This document shows positions 13,618-21,406 of a stretch of 32,165 bases of DNA, piece by piece. A model generated the notes under the pieces. The model did no database searches, was not told where the DNA came from, and saw only the letters and a list, made by a program, of their open reading frames with translations. Each line of letters starts with the position of its first letter. Position 1 is the first letter of the stretch. The translations under genes were made by a program, and so were the position numbers. Source of the stretch: JACZST01 sp964195155 (GTDB taxonomy: Bacteria > Actinomycetota > Acidimicrobiia > Spongiisociales > UBA5794); contig CAXMOP010000083.1 of the NCBI GenBank assembly GCA_964195155.1, positions 1 to 32,165 of the forward strand, in the 5' to 3' direction.

Positions 13618-14156
13618 ACGAATCGCAGCTGATCGATGCGGCAAGGGGCGGGGATGAGACTGCGTATGGCACCCTCATCCGTCGCTATTCCGATCTCGCC
13701 TTCCGGGCTGCGTATCTCGTGACACGTAATGCCGCCGACGCCGACGATGCCTGCCAGGAGGCGTTCACCAAGGCCTACCGCGCTCTGGGCGGATTCAAGA
13801 TCGGCGCGCCGTTCCGTCCATGGCTGCTCCGCATCGTGACGAATGAGGCGCGCAACCGTATCCGATCAAATCGGCGGCATGAGAACCTGCGGCTCCGGGC
13901 CGTTTCGAGCATCCACGTTTCGGAGTCGGACCCTGCGGATTGGGTGCTGATCGATGAGGCTCGCCGTCACCTGCTCGAAGCCGTCGAAGAGCTGCCCTCG
14001 CAGGATCGGGAGATCATCGCCTACCGGTACTTCCTCGAGCTCCCGGTTTCCGAGACCGCCGCGGCATTGTCGATCGCAGAGGGAACGGTCAAGTCCCGTC
14101 TCGCCCGGGCGCTCGAGCGTCTCTCGGACCGCTTGATCGAGGAGGAGCAGGCATGA
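13614..14156 (+). CDS. ECF-family RNA polymerase sigma factor
   Basis: A 180-residue sigma-70 factor with only regions 2 and 4. Region 2 includes D-A-D-D-A-C-Q-E-A-F-T-K-A-Y and F-R-P-W-L-L-R-I-V-T-N-E-A-R-N. Region 4 includes L-P-S-Q-D-R-E-I-I-A-Y-R-Y and the helix-turn-helix V-S-E-T-A-A-A-L-S-I-A-E-G-T-V-K-S-R-L. No ATG, GTG or TTG exists at the proper N terminus. GGAGGA (13602-13607) lies 6 nt before CTG 13614, which overlaps the preceding TGA, and the chain would begin (M)N-E-S-Q-L-I-D-A-A-R-G-G-D. GTG 13719 would remove most of region 2, so CTG is preferred. It is coupled to the next gene by ATGA. Confidence 0.9.
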   Translation: MNESQLIDAARGGDETAYGTLIRRYSDLAFRAAYLVTRNAADADDACQEAFTKAYRALGGFKIGAPFRPWLLRIVTNEARNRIRSNRRHENLRLRAVSSIHVSESDPADWVLIDEARRHLLEAVEELPSQDREIIAYRYFLELPVSETAAALSIAEGTVKSRLARALERLSDRLIEEEQA

Positions 14157-14845
14157 GCGGCATCGAAGCAGCCCTTCTCGATCTGGGAGAGGCGATCGAC
14201 TACCCGCCGACTCCCGATTTCGTTGTGCCACCCGATCGGCGGCGACTGCCGGTGTGGTGGGCGGTTGCGGCCGTCATCCTGGTATTCGCCCTCGTCACGA
14301 TGCTGGTTCCCGCTGTTCGCGATCGCGTGACCGCCTGGCTGGGTATCCGTGGCGTCACGATCGAACGCAGCCAGGCGGTCGATTCGGTGGCGCAATTGCC
14401 ACCGGGGGTCCTGATCGGTGACCCGGCGACGCTCGAGGATCCATCGATTGCCTTTACTCCTCTGGTCGCCGCTGAGCTGGGCGATCCGGGCGGCGTGTTC
14501 GTCGACGATGCCGGCAGAGTGACCCTCATCTACGACGACGACGGAACGACGCTGCTGCTGACCCAGTTCGTCGGGGACCTGGAGCCGGCAATCCTCAAAC
14601 AGGTTGGCGTCGAGACCGAGGTCGAGCCGGCCATCGTGAACGGCGAACCCGCGATCTGGATCGGCGATGGGCCGCACGCGGTGTTTTTCGTCGACCGAGA
14701 TGGAAATGTGGGCGAGGATCGGGGGCGCCTTGCCGCTCCGACCCTTCTGTGGGAAGTCGGCGAGATCACGATCCGGCTCGAAGGAGCTTCCTCGAGGGAA
14801 CGGGCCGTCGAAATCGCCGAATCGGTCGAGCCTTGGAGTCCGTAG
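14153..14845 (+). CDS. Single-pass membrane protein, probable anti-sigma factor
   Basis: A 230-residue protein coupled to the sigma factor by a 4-nt ATGA overlap. Residues 1-30 are a short cytoplasmic part, a membrane helix lies at about 38-58, and the rest is outside. The outer part ends in I-R-L-E-G-A-S-S-R-E-R-A-V-E-I-A-E-S-V, which resembles the C terminus of DUF4367-type proteins found with sigma factors. The cytoplasmic part is too short for a classical zinc anti-sigma domain and has no H-x3-C-x2-C motif. The anti-sigma role therefore rests on context, not on sequence. Confidence 0.75.
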   Translation: MSGIEAALLDLGEAIDYPPTPDFVVPPDRRRLPVWWAVAAVILVFALVTMLVPAVRDRVTAWLGIRGVTIERSQAVDSVAQLPPGVLIGDPATLEDPSIAFTPLVAAELGDPGGVFVDDAGRVTLIYDDDGTTLLLTQFVGDLEPAILKQVGVETEVEPAIVNGEPAIWIGDGPHAVFFVDRDGNVGEDRGRLAAPTLLWEVGEITIRLEGASSRERAVEIAESVEPWSP

Positions 14846-14858
14846 CGCCTATCTCGTT

Positions 14859-14864
14859 TATTCT
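14859..14864 (+). promoter_or_regulatory. -10 box of a leaderless promoter for the PDZ lipoprotein
   Basis: TATTCT at 14859-14864 lies exactly 6 nt before ATG 14871, with no ribosome site in between. The geometry is the same as at 650, 19214 and 23922. Confidence 0.5.
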
Positions 14865-14870
14865 CGGGTC

Positions 14871-16169
14871 ATGAAGCGCCCCGCCACTGCGATGATCGTG
14901 GTTGCGCTGGTCGCTGCTGCCTGCGGCGGCGGCGAGCGGGAGACTGCGGCGTTTTCGGTGCCGACGAGCGTGGTTGGCCGGGTCACCGTTCCCGACATTG
15001 GCGCCGGCCCGGTGTGCCGTCTGGCGATGGGCACCGGGATGGGGGTCGAGGTAGTCAGCGTTGAGCCCGACATGCCGGTCAGCGCGCTGCTCCAGATTGG
15101 CGACGTGATCACCCACGTCGACGGCGTCGGGGTGGCCGAGTCCGGAGACTTCATCGCGATCATCAGGTCCAACGAAGTCGGCGATACGGTCACCGTCAGC
15201 GTCACCCGGTCTGGAAATGGACCCGTCGAGGCCGACGTCGAGCTCGTCGAGCTCTTGGACGGCACGGGCGGGCCGATGATGGGGATCGGGGTTCAGACCG
15301 CGGTCGTCCTCCAGGACGCAACCACAGTGGGCTCCAGCGGCACGCTGGAATCTGCGTTGACCGCCGTGGTGTCCGTGGACGGGAGCCTGTACGCCGTGGA
15401 TGCGATTGAGGGCGCCTGGCTGAGCCTGCAATCCACGACACCACCGGCGGCGTGGACGCCGGCCGCTGGTGGCGTCTATACCCTCGAGGAGGGTGAGCCG
15501 GACCGCCTCGTGAACGTCGCCAACCCCGAGGCGGCCGTCGACTTCGACGTCGAGGGCTGGGACGGCCGCTGGGTGCTCGGATCACAGGCCGGCCTGGTGT
15601 TGGTCTATGCCGACCGGTCGGAAGAATCCGGTCTTCAGGGCGCCATCTTTGCGGTCGAGCCGGAGGAGGGCCGGGTTGCGTGGTTCTGGTCGCCTCGAGA
15701 CGCCGAGCGGGTCGACTTCCCGCTTCCCATCTTTGCCATCTCGTCGCCGTCGCACGTCCGCACCCTCGTTGGCACCGCGCAGTTCGACGAGTCGGGCAAC
15801 GCCGAGGTTGTCCGCTTCTCCCTGCTCGACCTGAACGGGAAGCCGGAGCTCGTGGTACCTCCCGCAGGCGGCGATCTGCCGTCAGGGTTGGTCGCCATTG
15901 GCTGGCACACCGAATCCCAGATCGCCTATCACCAGCCCGCAGTGGGAAACATCCTGCTGTGGAACGTCGACACAGGCGATATCGACGAGCTGGCATTGCC
16001 GGTTTCTCCGCCTGATGCGCAGTTCGTCCCGGTGGGAGACGGGACGAACTTCATCATGATCACCGGAGACTCCCTCGACCTGATCCGCGGCGGTGATGGC
16101 CCGTCGGCGCGTCCACTCGCGGTTGACTGCGCCGCCGATCAGATTGCCCCACCCGGCTTCGTCGGCTGA
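14871..16169 (+). CDS. Lipoprotein with a PDZ domain and a WD/YVTN-like C-terminal region
   Basis: A 432-residue lipoprotein. The signal peptide ends in the lipobox V-A-A-A-C-G-G-G. A PDZ-like domain at about 50-125 contains M-G-V-E-V-V-S-V-E-P-D-M-P and L-L-Q-I-G-D-V-I-T-H-V-D-G, the usual peptide-groove and I-G-D-x-I pattern. The remaining 300 residues are beta-rich with repeated W-containing strands, which may be a propeller. No protease triad is seen, so it probably binds rather than cleaves. It follows the sigma/anti-sigma pair but has its own leaderless-type promoter. Its stop lies 8 bp from the convergent FtsH-like gene. Confidence 0.83.
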   Translation: MKRPATAMIVVALVAAACGGGERETAAFSVPTSVVGRVTVPDIGAGPVCRLAMGTGMGVEVVSVEPDMPVSALLQIGDVITHVDGVGVAESGDFIAIIRSNEVGDTVTVSVTRSGNGPVEADVELVELLDGTGGPMMGIGVQTAVVLQDATTVGSSGTLESALTAVVSVDGSLYAVDAIEGAWLSLQSTTPPAAWTPAAGGVYTLEEGEPDRLVNVANPEAAVDFDVEGWDGRWVLGSQAGLVLVYADRSEESGLQGAIFAVEPEEGRVAWFWSPRDAERVDFPLPIFAISSPSHVRTLVGTAQFDESGNAEVVRFSLLDLNGKPELVVPPAGGDLPSGLVAIGWHTESQIAYHQPAVGNILLWNVDTGDIDELALPVSPPDAQFVPVGDGTNFIMITGDSLDLIRGGDGPSARPLAVDCAADQIAPPGFVG

Positions 16170-16177
16170 GAGTTCGC

Positions 16178-18571
16178 TCAGTCGCCGTTGCCGTCCGGCC
16201 CCCTGGCACCGACATCACCTCGGTGCGACGCTGCCGGTTCTACCTCGCCATTCCCGGTGACGGTTTCTGGCACGGTGGCGCCGCCGTTGCCGGCGGGTCC
16301 GCGCGATCCCCCGTTACCCGACGGCGAATGGTGGGTAACGCTCGCTCGCATCTTGTCGATGTCGGTAGCGGCGAAGCCCTCAGGCTGATGCGCAGTCCAC
16401 GAGCCGGACTCGGTGCCCATCACCTCGGTGACTTCCTCGCCGGAGATCGTCTTCTTCTCTTCGAGCACCAGGGCCAGCCGCACCAGATCGTCACGGTGCT
16501 CCTCGAGGAGCTCGTACACCTCGTCGTACAACTGCTTGAGCCGTGTCTCGATGCGGTCCGACATGCGGCCGACGACCTTGTCGGTCGGATCGGGAGTCTG
16601 GGTGATGACGTGCTCGGGAAGCCCTGCAAGCGACGTGATCCCGTCACCCATCCCGAACACTCCCTCCATGAGAGCGGTGAGATTGGTTGCAGCGCGCAGG
16701 TCGGAAGACACACCGGAGGAGTTGTCTCCGCCGAAGAACATCTTCTCTGCCGCGAGTGATGCCAGCGACACCTTCACGTCGATCTCCATCTCGGTGTTCC
16801 ACTGCGTGACGCGGTCCTCGATGTCGAGGGAAGCGACCATTCCGAGCGCGGTTGCTCGCTTCTCGATCGAGACCAGGTCGATCATGCGATGTGAGCGCAA
16901 CAGATGCGCGGCTACGGCATGTCCCGCCTCGTGGATCGCCACCGCGTTGCGCTCTCGCTCGATGTACTCGACGTCTTCTGGTGGGCCGAGCTCCTTCAGT
17001 GATCGGGCCTGCCAAACGTCGGTCCAGTTCATCGTGTCTCGATCGTCGCGGATGGCGAGGATCAGGCCCTCGTTGACCAGGTCCTTGATCTTGGCCCCCG
17101 AGTAATACGGTGTCATCGTGGCCAACCGGTCGATCTGCTCCTCGGTGAGCGTGTGCTTCACCTTCTTCAGATAGCCGCGGAAGGTCTCCAGGCGGCCTTC
17201 TTTCGATGGATACCCCACCTTGAAGATTCGATCGATTCGACCCGGCCGGAGCAGCGCCTCATCGAGCGTGTTCGGCATGTTCGTGGCCATCATGATGAGG
17301 ATGCGGTACTTGGGGGGCGGCTTCGGCTTGATCCCCAGCACGCGCCGGAACTTGTTCGACAGGCCGCGGGGCTTCTTCAGCCCCGAGATCTCGGTGAGCA
17401 GGGCCTGGAGCGTTCCCATCCCGCCGCCGCCGCCGCCTCCTCCGCCCATGCCCATCATGATCCGATCGAGCCAACGCGGTGGTAGTTCGGGTGCATCCGA
17501 TCGGCCGATTAGGCCCATCGAGTCGAGCACCTGGTGACGGCTCTGGTTGGAGAGATAGCCGAGCCCATTGCATGCCAGGGCGTCCGCAGAGCCCTCGAAC
17601 TGGAACGGCCCTCCGGCGCCCTGGCCGGCCAGGGATCCACGGCTTCCCAGCGAGTCCGCCTCGTCGAAGAACACGATGACTCCACCGTGCTGGAGCGATA
17701 GCTTGCGCAGTTTCCGGAACAGACGCTTCACCTTGAGAATGCCAACCCCCATGAACATCACGATGAATGCGCCGGGATCGACAAAGACGAACGGCGATCC
17801 GATTTCGCCGGCGATGGCCTCCGCCATGAGGGTCTTTCCGGTCCCGGGAGGACCCCAGAGCAGGATGCCACCCGGGATGTACCCGCCCTTGGCTTCGATT
17901 TCGTCTGGCTTCTCCAGGAAGGCGACGTTCTCTTTGATCAGTTCGAGGACGTGATCCTGGCCCCATACCGCATCGAATCGGGTCTCGATGTCCTCCGGGA
18001 ACACCACGTCAATGCCGCCGCGACTGAGGACCCAAAAGATGGCCCCGAACTGAAGGATCATGATTCCAACGATGAAGACGCCGTAGGCGAGGAAGAAGGC
18101 GTATTGGCCGATGAGACCGGGGATGGCAAGCAGACCGTCGATCGGGTTGTTGACTCCATCGACGATGATCATCACGCCGAATCCGATGACCATCAGGAAG
18201 ATAAAGATCTTGAAGAACCTGGCGATGCGGTACCGCGTCCAGTCGTTCATCCACTTCCGGGTGACCCGGTCGCTGCCGCCGAAGACCTTCTCCTTCCAGA
18301 AGCTGTTGTACCGGGCCCACTTCTCGGAGATGTAGTAGTGGATCTGGCGAAGGACTTCGAATGCCAAGATCCCGACAAACACGACACCGATCCCGGTGCT
18401 CAGTGCGATGTCGAGCGCTTCGCTCCAGCCGATGAACGGCGGCGAGAGCTGGTAGGACACCAGGATGAACAAGAACAGCCCGATGATGAGCAGGACCCTG
18501 AGGCGGTCGAACATCGCCGCCCTCTTACGCGTTTCGACCTTGATGCCTTCGTAGACGGTTGTTTCAGCCAC
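16178..18571 (-). CDS. Divergent FtsH-like membrane AAA+ zinc metalloprotease
   Basis: A 797-residue protein. Four membrane helices lie at about 25-43, 55-78, 118-137 and 155-185, against two in classical FtsH. The AAA+ module has Walker A G-P-P-G-T-G-K-T (240-247), pore loop M-F-M-G-V-G, Walker B V-I-V-F-F-D-E-A-D, and L-R-P-G-R-I-D-R after an insert of about 110 residues with nine consecutive glycines. The protease domain has H-E-A-G-H (547-551) and the third zinc ligand in S-S-D-L-R-A-A-T. The tail is glycine-rich and low in complexity. It should degrade membrane or cytosolic proteins with ATP. Its ATG lies within the 3' end of the lipoprotein gene (8-nt overlap). It may be a paralogue of a canonical FtsH elsewhere. 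Confidence 0.88.
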   Translation of the reverse strand: MAETTVYEGIKVETRKRAAMFDRLRVLLIIGLFLFILVSYQLSPPFIGWSEALDIALSTGIGVVFVGILAFEVLRQIHYYISEKWARYNSFWKEKVFGGSDRVTRKWMNDWTRYRIARFFKIFIFLMVIGFGVMIIVDGVNNPIDGLLAIPGLIGQYAFFLAYGVFIVGIMILQFGAIFWVLSRGGIDVVFPEDIETRFDAVWGQDHVLELIKENVAFLEKPDEIEAKGGYIPGGILLWGPPGTGKTLMAEAIAGEIGSPFVFVDPGAFIVMFMGVGILKVKRLFRKLRKLSLQHGGVIVFFDEADSLGSRGSLAGQGAGGPFQFEGSADALACNGLGYLSNQSRHQVLDSMGLIGRSDAPELPPRWLDRIMMGMGGGGGGGGGMGTLQALLTEISGLKKPRGLSNKFRRVLGIKPKPPPKYRILIMMATNMPNTLDEALLRPGRIDRIFKVGYPSKEGRLETFRGYLKKVKHTLTEEQIDRLATMTPYYSGAKIKDLVNEGLILAIRDDRDTMNWTDVWQARSLKELGPPEDVEYIERERNAVAIHEAGHAVAAHLLRSHRMIDLVSIEKRATALGMVASLDIEDRVTQWNTEMEIDVKVSLASLAAEKMFFGGDNSSGVSSDLRAATNLTALMEGVFGMGDGITSLAGLPEHVITQTPDPTDKVVGRMSDRIETRLKQLYDEVYELLEEHRDDLVRLALVLEEKKTISGEEVTEVMGTESGSWTAHQPEGFAATDIDKMRASVTHHSPSGNGGSRGPAGNGGATVPETVTGNGEVEPAASHRGDVGARGPDGNGD

Positions 18572-19214
18572 GGGTATTCACCAGCCATGAATCGACGACA
18601 GCGGTTATTTCTGGGGCGTAGGTCTCGAAGCATTCCAGGGAGCAGCCAATCGCCACCTGGTAGAGCGTCGTAACCTCGGGATTGGTTGCGGAGATCATGA
18701 ACACCCCAGCGTCCAGATCGGTTTCGGCGTCGCGGTACACCACGACCACCTGGACACCCTGGTGGTCGTCACCGAGGTCGATGTCCTGCTTCATCACCTC
18801 TTCCGAGGCGGAGGCGCCGTGGTAGGGCACGACGGCTTCGGTGAGGAGGTACCGGGAGACGAAGTCTCTGACGTCGGGCGAGATCCGCCGAACCACCGAG
18901 CTGCCAACCGGGAAGTCGGCCTGCGAGATCGGAAGGAGCAGGTTCTGGGTCGTGGGGATCGGCGCTGCGTCGAAGGCGAAGCGAGACACGATCGGCATCT
19001 CGGCTCCAGTGAGCTGCACCACGAACGGCGTATCGGGAATCCCGGCCAGGGCCTCGTTTGAGTAGTGCTCCCAGTCGGAGGGAAGGTCGATCCGGGTCAG
19101 TTGGTCGGCGTCAGATATCGACTGCGTGCTTGAAGTACCTGCACTGCACGCAGCCAACAGCATCCCGAGGGCTGCTACGACGGCGACGATTCGACGCTGC
19201 ATACCCTTTCTCAT
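18564..19214 (-). CDS. Lipoprotein of unknown function coupled to the FtsH-like protease
   Basis: A 216-residue lipoprotein with a signal peptide and lipobox M-L-L-A-A-C. The mature part has one C-x3-C pair near the C terminus (G-C-S-L-E-C). I do not recognise the family. Its 3' end overlaps the protease ATG by 8 nt, so it may be an outer-face partner or substrate adaptor for that protease; this is inference. Start ATG 19214 is chosen because TAGTGT lies exactly 6 nt upstream; ATG 19202 is the alternative. Confidence 0.8.
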   Translation of the reverse strand: MRKGMQRRIVAVVAALGMLLAACSAGTSSTQSISDADQLTRIDLPSDWEHYSNEALAGIPDTPFVVQLTGAEMPIVSRFAFDAAPIPTTQNLLLPISQADFPVGSSVVRRISPDVRDFVSRYLLTEAVVPYHGASASEEVMKQDIDLGDDHQGVQVVVVYRDAETDLDAGVFMISATNPEVTTLYQVAIGCSLECFETYAPEITAVVDSWLVNTRG

Positions 19215-19220
19215 CGTCAG

Positions 19221-19226
19221 ACACTA
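19221..19226 (-). promoter_or_regulatory. -10 box of a leaderless promoter for the lipoprotein-protease operon
   Basis: On the minus strand TAGTGT is followed by 6 nt (CTGACG) and then ATG 19214. There is no ribosome site. The remaining 19227-19304 holds no gene that I can support. Confidence 0.5.
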
Positions 19227-19304
19227 CCCCCTCTATGAGCATTTGCTTACGGCCACAAACTCCCGTCCCCATACATACGTTCCCATCCCCCATTTCGGTT
19301 CAAA

Positions 19305-19339
19305 GCCGCTACGAGCCCAGGGCTCGTAGCGGCCATATG
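19305..19339. repeat. Palindrome, left copy flanking the AbiEi/DUF559 gene
   Basis: GCCGCTACGAGCC-CAG-GGCTCGTAGCGGC is a perfect 13-bp inverted repeat, followed by CATATG on the gene side. A second copy at 20348-20382 lies in inverted arrangement. On the minus strand the hairpin is followed by TTTG, so it could also terminate the DUF559 gene. Confidence 0.85.
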
Positions 19340-19375
19340 CGCCCCTGTGGGCCCACGGTTTGGGGGACGAAGCGG

Positions 19376-20278
19376 TTAGCCGTCTTCGGCGAGCGCCCTG
19401 CGCACGGTGGAAACGACATCGCCGGGTCGTCGGACGACGTCTTCCCACGTGAAGCGGAGTATCCGCCACCCATGAAGGATCGCCTCCCGATCGCGGATGC
19501 GATCGCGCTGAAAGGCTGCAGCCTGGGTGTGCCACCTTCTCGAGTCCCATTCGATGGCGAGCCGGTGGGACGGATAGGCGGCGTCGTATCGGTTCTCGGG
19601 TCGCCAAGGGATGGGGTATTCGATCTCGGCAGTGTGCTCCTCAATGATCTGGAGCAGGGCGTTTCCCTTCTGCTCAAGGCGGGTACCCCGTTTGGCGGGT
19701 CCGATCCGCTCCTCGAGCAGTGAGCGTATTGCCTGGGTGCCCGGCTTGCCGGCGCGGCCGACGGCCGATGCAACGGCTGCCACATCCGCTACGGATGTGG
19801 TCTTTGCTGCCACGGCGTCATCGAGGAGTGCTGCGACGTTTCTCTCGCTGAGAATCGCGGCAAGATCGACGATGGTTCTGGCAACGGTCGTGACGGGGAG
19901 TCCATCCATCACCTCGACGTGGTCCTCGTTGAGGTCGTGGCACCGTCGGACCATGACTCCGGGGAATTCGTGCGTTGTCTGAGAGTGCACCAACACGGTC
20001 GCCAAACCACGCTGCACGTACGAGAGCCGATGTCGCTCGGCGGCGGATTCGTGTGCGATGACGGCTCCGGGAAGCGACGCGATAGCCGCTCGGAGGTGAT
20101 CGTCGATCGTCGCCATGGCCGTGACGAGATACGAGCCACGGAGCAAGTTTGACCACCGCCCCGACCGAAGCCGGTATCGCACCTGGTCACGAGACATTCC
20201 GGCGTCGAGTGCCTGGTCGAGGCGAATCGCCCCGCCCTGGGTGACGCTGAGGTCGTGTATGAATCGGTCGGCGTTCAT
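19376..20278 (-). CDS. AbiEi-type winged-helix plus DUF559 endonuclease-like protein
   Basis: A 300-residue protein. The N terminus (about 5-60) is the winged-helix domain of AbiEi-like antitoxin proteins, G-G-A-I-R-L-D-Q-A-L-D-A-G-M-S-R-D-Q-V followed by L-L-R-G-S-Y. The middle has T-T-V-A-R-T-I-V-D-L-A. The C-terminal 100 residues are a DUF559/Vsr-like PD-(D/E)xK domain with R-Y-D-A-A-Y, I-E-W-D-S and R-D-R-E-A-I-L-H-G-W-R-I-L-R-F-T. Such genes are common and multi-copy in Actinobacteria; the role (defence, DNA repair or mobility) is not settled. ATG 20278 is preferred to TTG 20281. It is flanked on both sides by inverted palindromes, hinting at a movable unit. Confidence 0.85.
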   Translation of the reverse strand: MNADRFIHDLSVTQGGAIRLDQALDAGMSRDQVRYRLRSGRWSNLLRGSYLVTAMATIDDHLRAAIASLPGAVIAHESAAERHRLSYVQRGLATVLVHSQTTHEFPGVMVRRCHDLNEDHVEVMDGLPVTTVARTIVDLAAILSERNVAALLDDAVAAKTTSVADVAAVASAVGRAGKPGTQAIRSLLEERIGPAKRGTRLEQKGNALLQIIEEHTAEIEYPIPWRPENRYDAAYPSHRLAIEWDSRRWHTQAAAFQRDRIRDREAILHGWRILRFTWEDVVRRPGDVVSTVRRALAEDG

Positions 20279-20347
20279 CAATGGATCGTCTCATCTGGGT
20301 GTGACGGATCTCGGCGACGTGTGAGATTCCGCGGGCTCGCGGCGGGA

Positions 20348-20382
20348 CATATGACCGCTACGAGCCCAGGGCTCGCAGCGGC
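20348..20382. repeat. Palindrome, right copy flanking the AbiEi/DUF559 gene
   Basis: CATATG, then ACCGCTACGAGCC-CAG-GGCTCGCAGCGGC. It matches the left copy in inverted orientation with three or four differences, one of which breaks a stem pair. It ends directly at the stop codon of the quinone oxidoreductase and may terminate that operon. Confidence 0.85.
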
Positions 20383-21359
20383 TACTCAGCGATTTGGAGC
20401 AGGACCTTTCCCATCGCGGTCCGGTCGACGAGCGATGCGTAGGCGTCCTGGAAATGGTCCAGTGCGAAGACGCCGCTGATCGGCGGGTCGATCTCTCCGG
20501 TCTCCGCCAGCCGGTAGAGCTCGGCGACGCTCTCGGCGGCAGCGTGCGGCTCCCTCGTCCGCCAGTTCCCCCAGTACACGCCCACGATCGATGACCCTTT
20601 CAACAGGGCGAGGTTGAGCGGGATCGCCGGGATGTCTCCGGCGGCGAAGCCGACCACCAGATGCCGCCCGTTCCACGCGATCGAACGAAATGCGGATTCG
20701 GTGAGATCGCCGCCGACGGGGTCGAATATGACGTCGGCGCCGCGGCCCTCGGTGATTTCCCGAACGGCGGTCTTCAGGTCCTGTTCTCGGTAGTTGATGG
20801 TGTGGCTGGCGCCGCGGCTCACCGCGTAGGCGAGCTTCTCAGCGGAGGACGCGGCGGCGATCACCGTCGCGCCCATGCCAGCTCCAAGCTCCACCGCTGC
20901 GCTCCCGACACCACCGGCGGCGCCGAGCACGAGCAAGGTCTCCCCTTTGGCGAGCTGCCCTCGATGGCGGAGGGCGTGATGGGCGGTCCCGTAGGCGATG
21001 GCGAACCCGGCAGCCTGCTCCTCGGTGAGGCCGTTGGGAAACGGGAGGACGCCGGTTGCCGGCACCAGCCAGCGCTCGGCGAAGGCCCCGTGAGTGACCG
21101 CCGCCACCACGGGCGACCCGACGGCGAGGGTTACCCCGGCACCGACCGCTGCGATGGTCCCGGTTCCCTCGAGTCCGGGGGAGAACGGAGGGTCGGGTCG
21201 GAACTGGTAGGTGCCTTCCACGATCAGGATGTCCGGGAAGTTCATCGCCGCGATCGAAACCTCGACCACCACCTCGCCGGGGCCGGGCGTTGGGTCGGGG
21301 AGCTCGCCGAGCTCGAGCCGATCGATCGAACCGAACTCCCGACACACCACGGCGCGCAT
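20382..21359 (-). CDS. Zinc-independent quinone oxidoreductase (MDR superfamily)
   Basis: A 325-residue NADPH-dependent oxidoreductase of the QOR/MDR type. The GroES-like N-terminal half has G-E-V-V-V-E-V and F-S-P-G-L-E-G-T-G. The Rossmann half has L-V-L-G-A-A-G-G-V-G-S-A-A-V-E-L (A-x-x-G-x-x-G pattern), and D-V-I-F-D-P-V-G-G-D is the typical later block. The zinc-binding Cys/His set is absent. It reduces quinones or enones; the substrate is unknown. Its ATG overlaps the stop of a 15-residue micro-ORF (TGATG). It is last in a minus-strand operon with SDR and DoxX genes. Confidence 0.9.
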   Translation of the reverse strand: MRAVVCREFGSIDRLELGELPDPTPGPGEVVVEVSIAAMNFPDILIVEGTYQFRPDPPFSPGLEGTGTIAAVGAGVTLAVGSPVVAAVTHGAFAERWLVPATGVLPFPNGLTEEQAAGFAIAYGTAHHALRHRGQLAKGETLLVLGAAGGVGSAAVELGAGMGATVIAAASSAEKLAYAVSRGASHTINYREQDLKTAVREITEGRGADVIFDPVGGDLTESAFRSIAWNGRHLVVGFAAGDIPAIPLNLALLKGSSIVGVYWGNWRTREPHAAAESVAELYRLAETGEIDPPISGVFALDHFQDAYASLVDRTAMGKVLLQIAE

Positions 21360-21406
21360 CAGCGCCCCGAATCCTCGGTGCTGCAGCCGGCACAGACGGT
21401 GCTCAT
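21359..21406 (-). CDS. 15-residue micro-ORF with a C-x-x-C motif between DoxX and oxidoreductase
   Basis: ATG 21406 overlaps the DoxX stop (ATGA) and its own TGA overlaps the oxidoreductase ATG (TGATG). It encodes M-S-T-V-C-A-G-C-S-T-E-D-S-G-R. The double overlap means that ribosomes could pass through all three frames. It looks like the first turn of a zinc-ribbon protein. It may be a coupling peptide, a regulatory leader or a remnant; no homology can be judged at this length. Confidence 0.35.
   Translation of the reverse strand: MSTVCAGCSTEDSGR

Noticed and set aside
13719..14156. GTG 13719 as the sigma factor start
   Set aside because: It would delete the first 35 residues, including the start of region 2, and has no ribosome site, while CTG 13614 has both.
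15202..15996. 264-codon Arg/Pro/Ser-rich minus-strand frame
   Set aside because: It is a shadow of the PDZ lipoprotein gene and has no coherent fold pattern.
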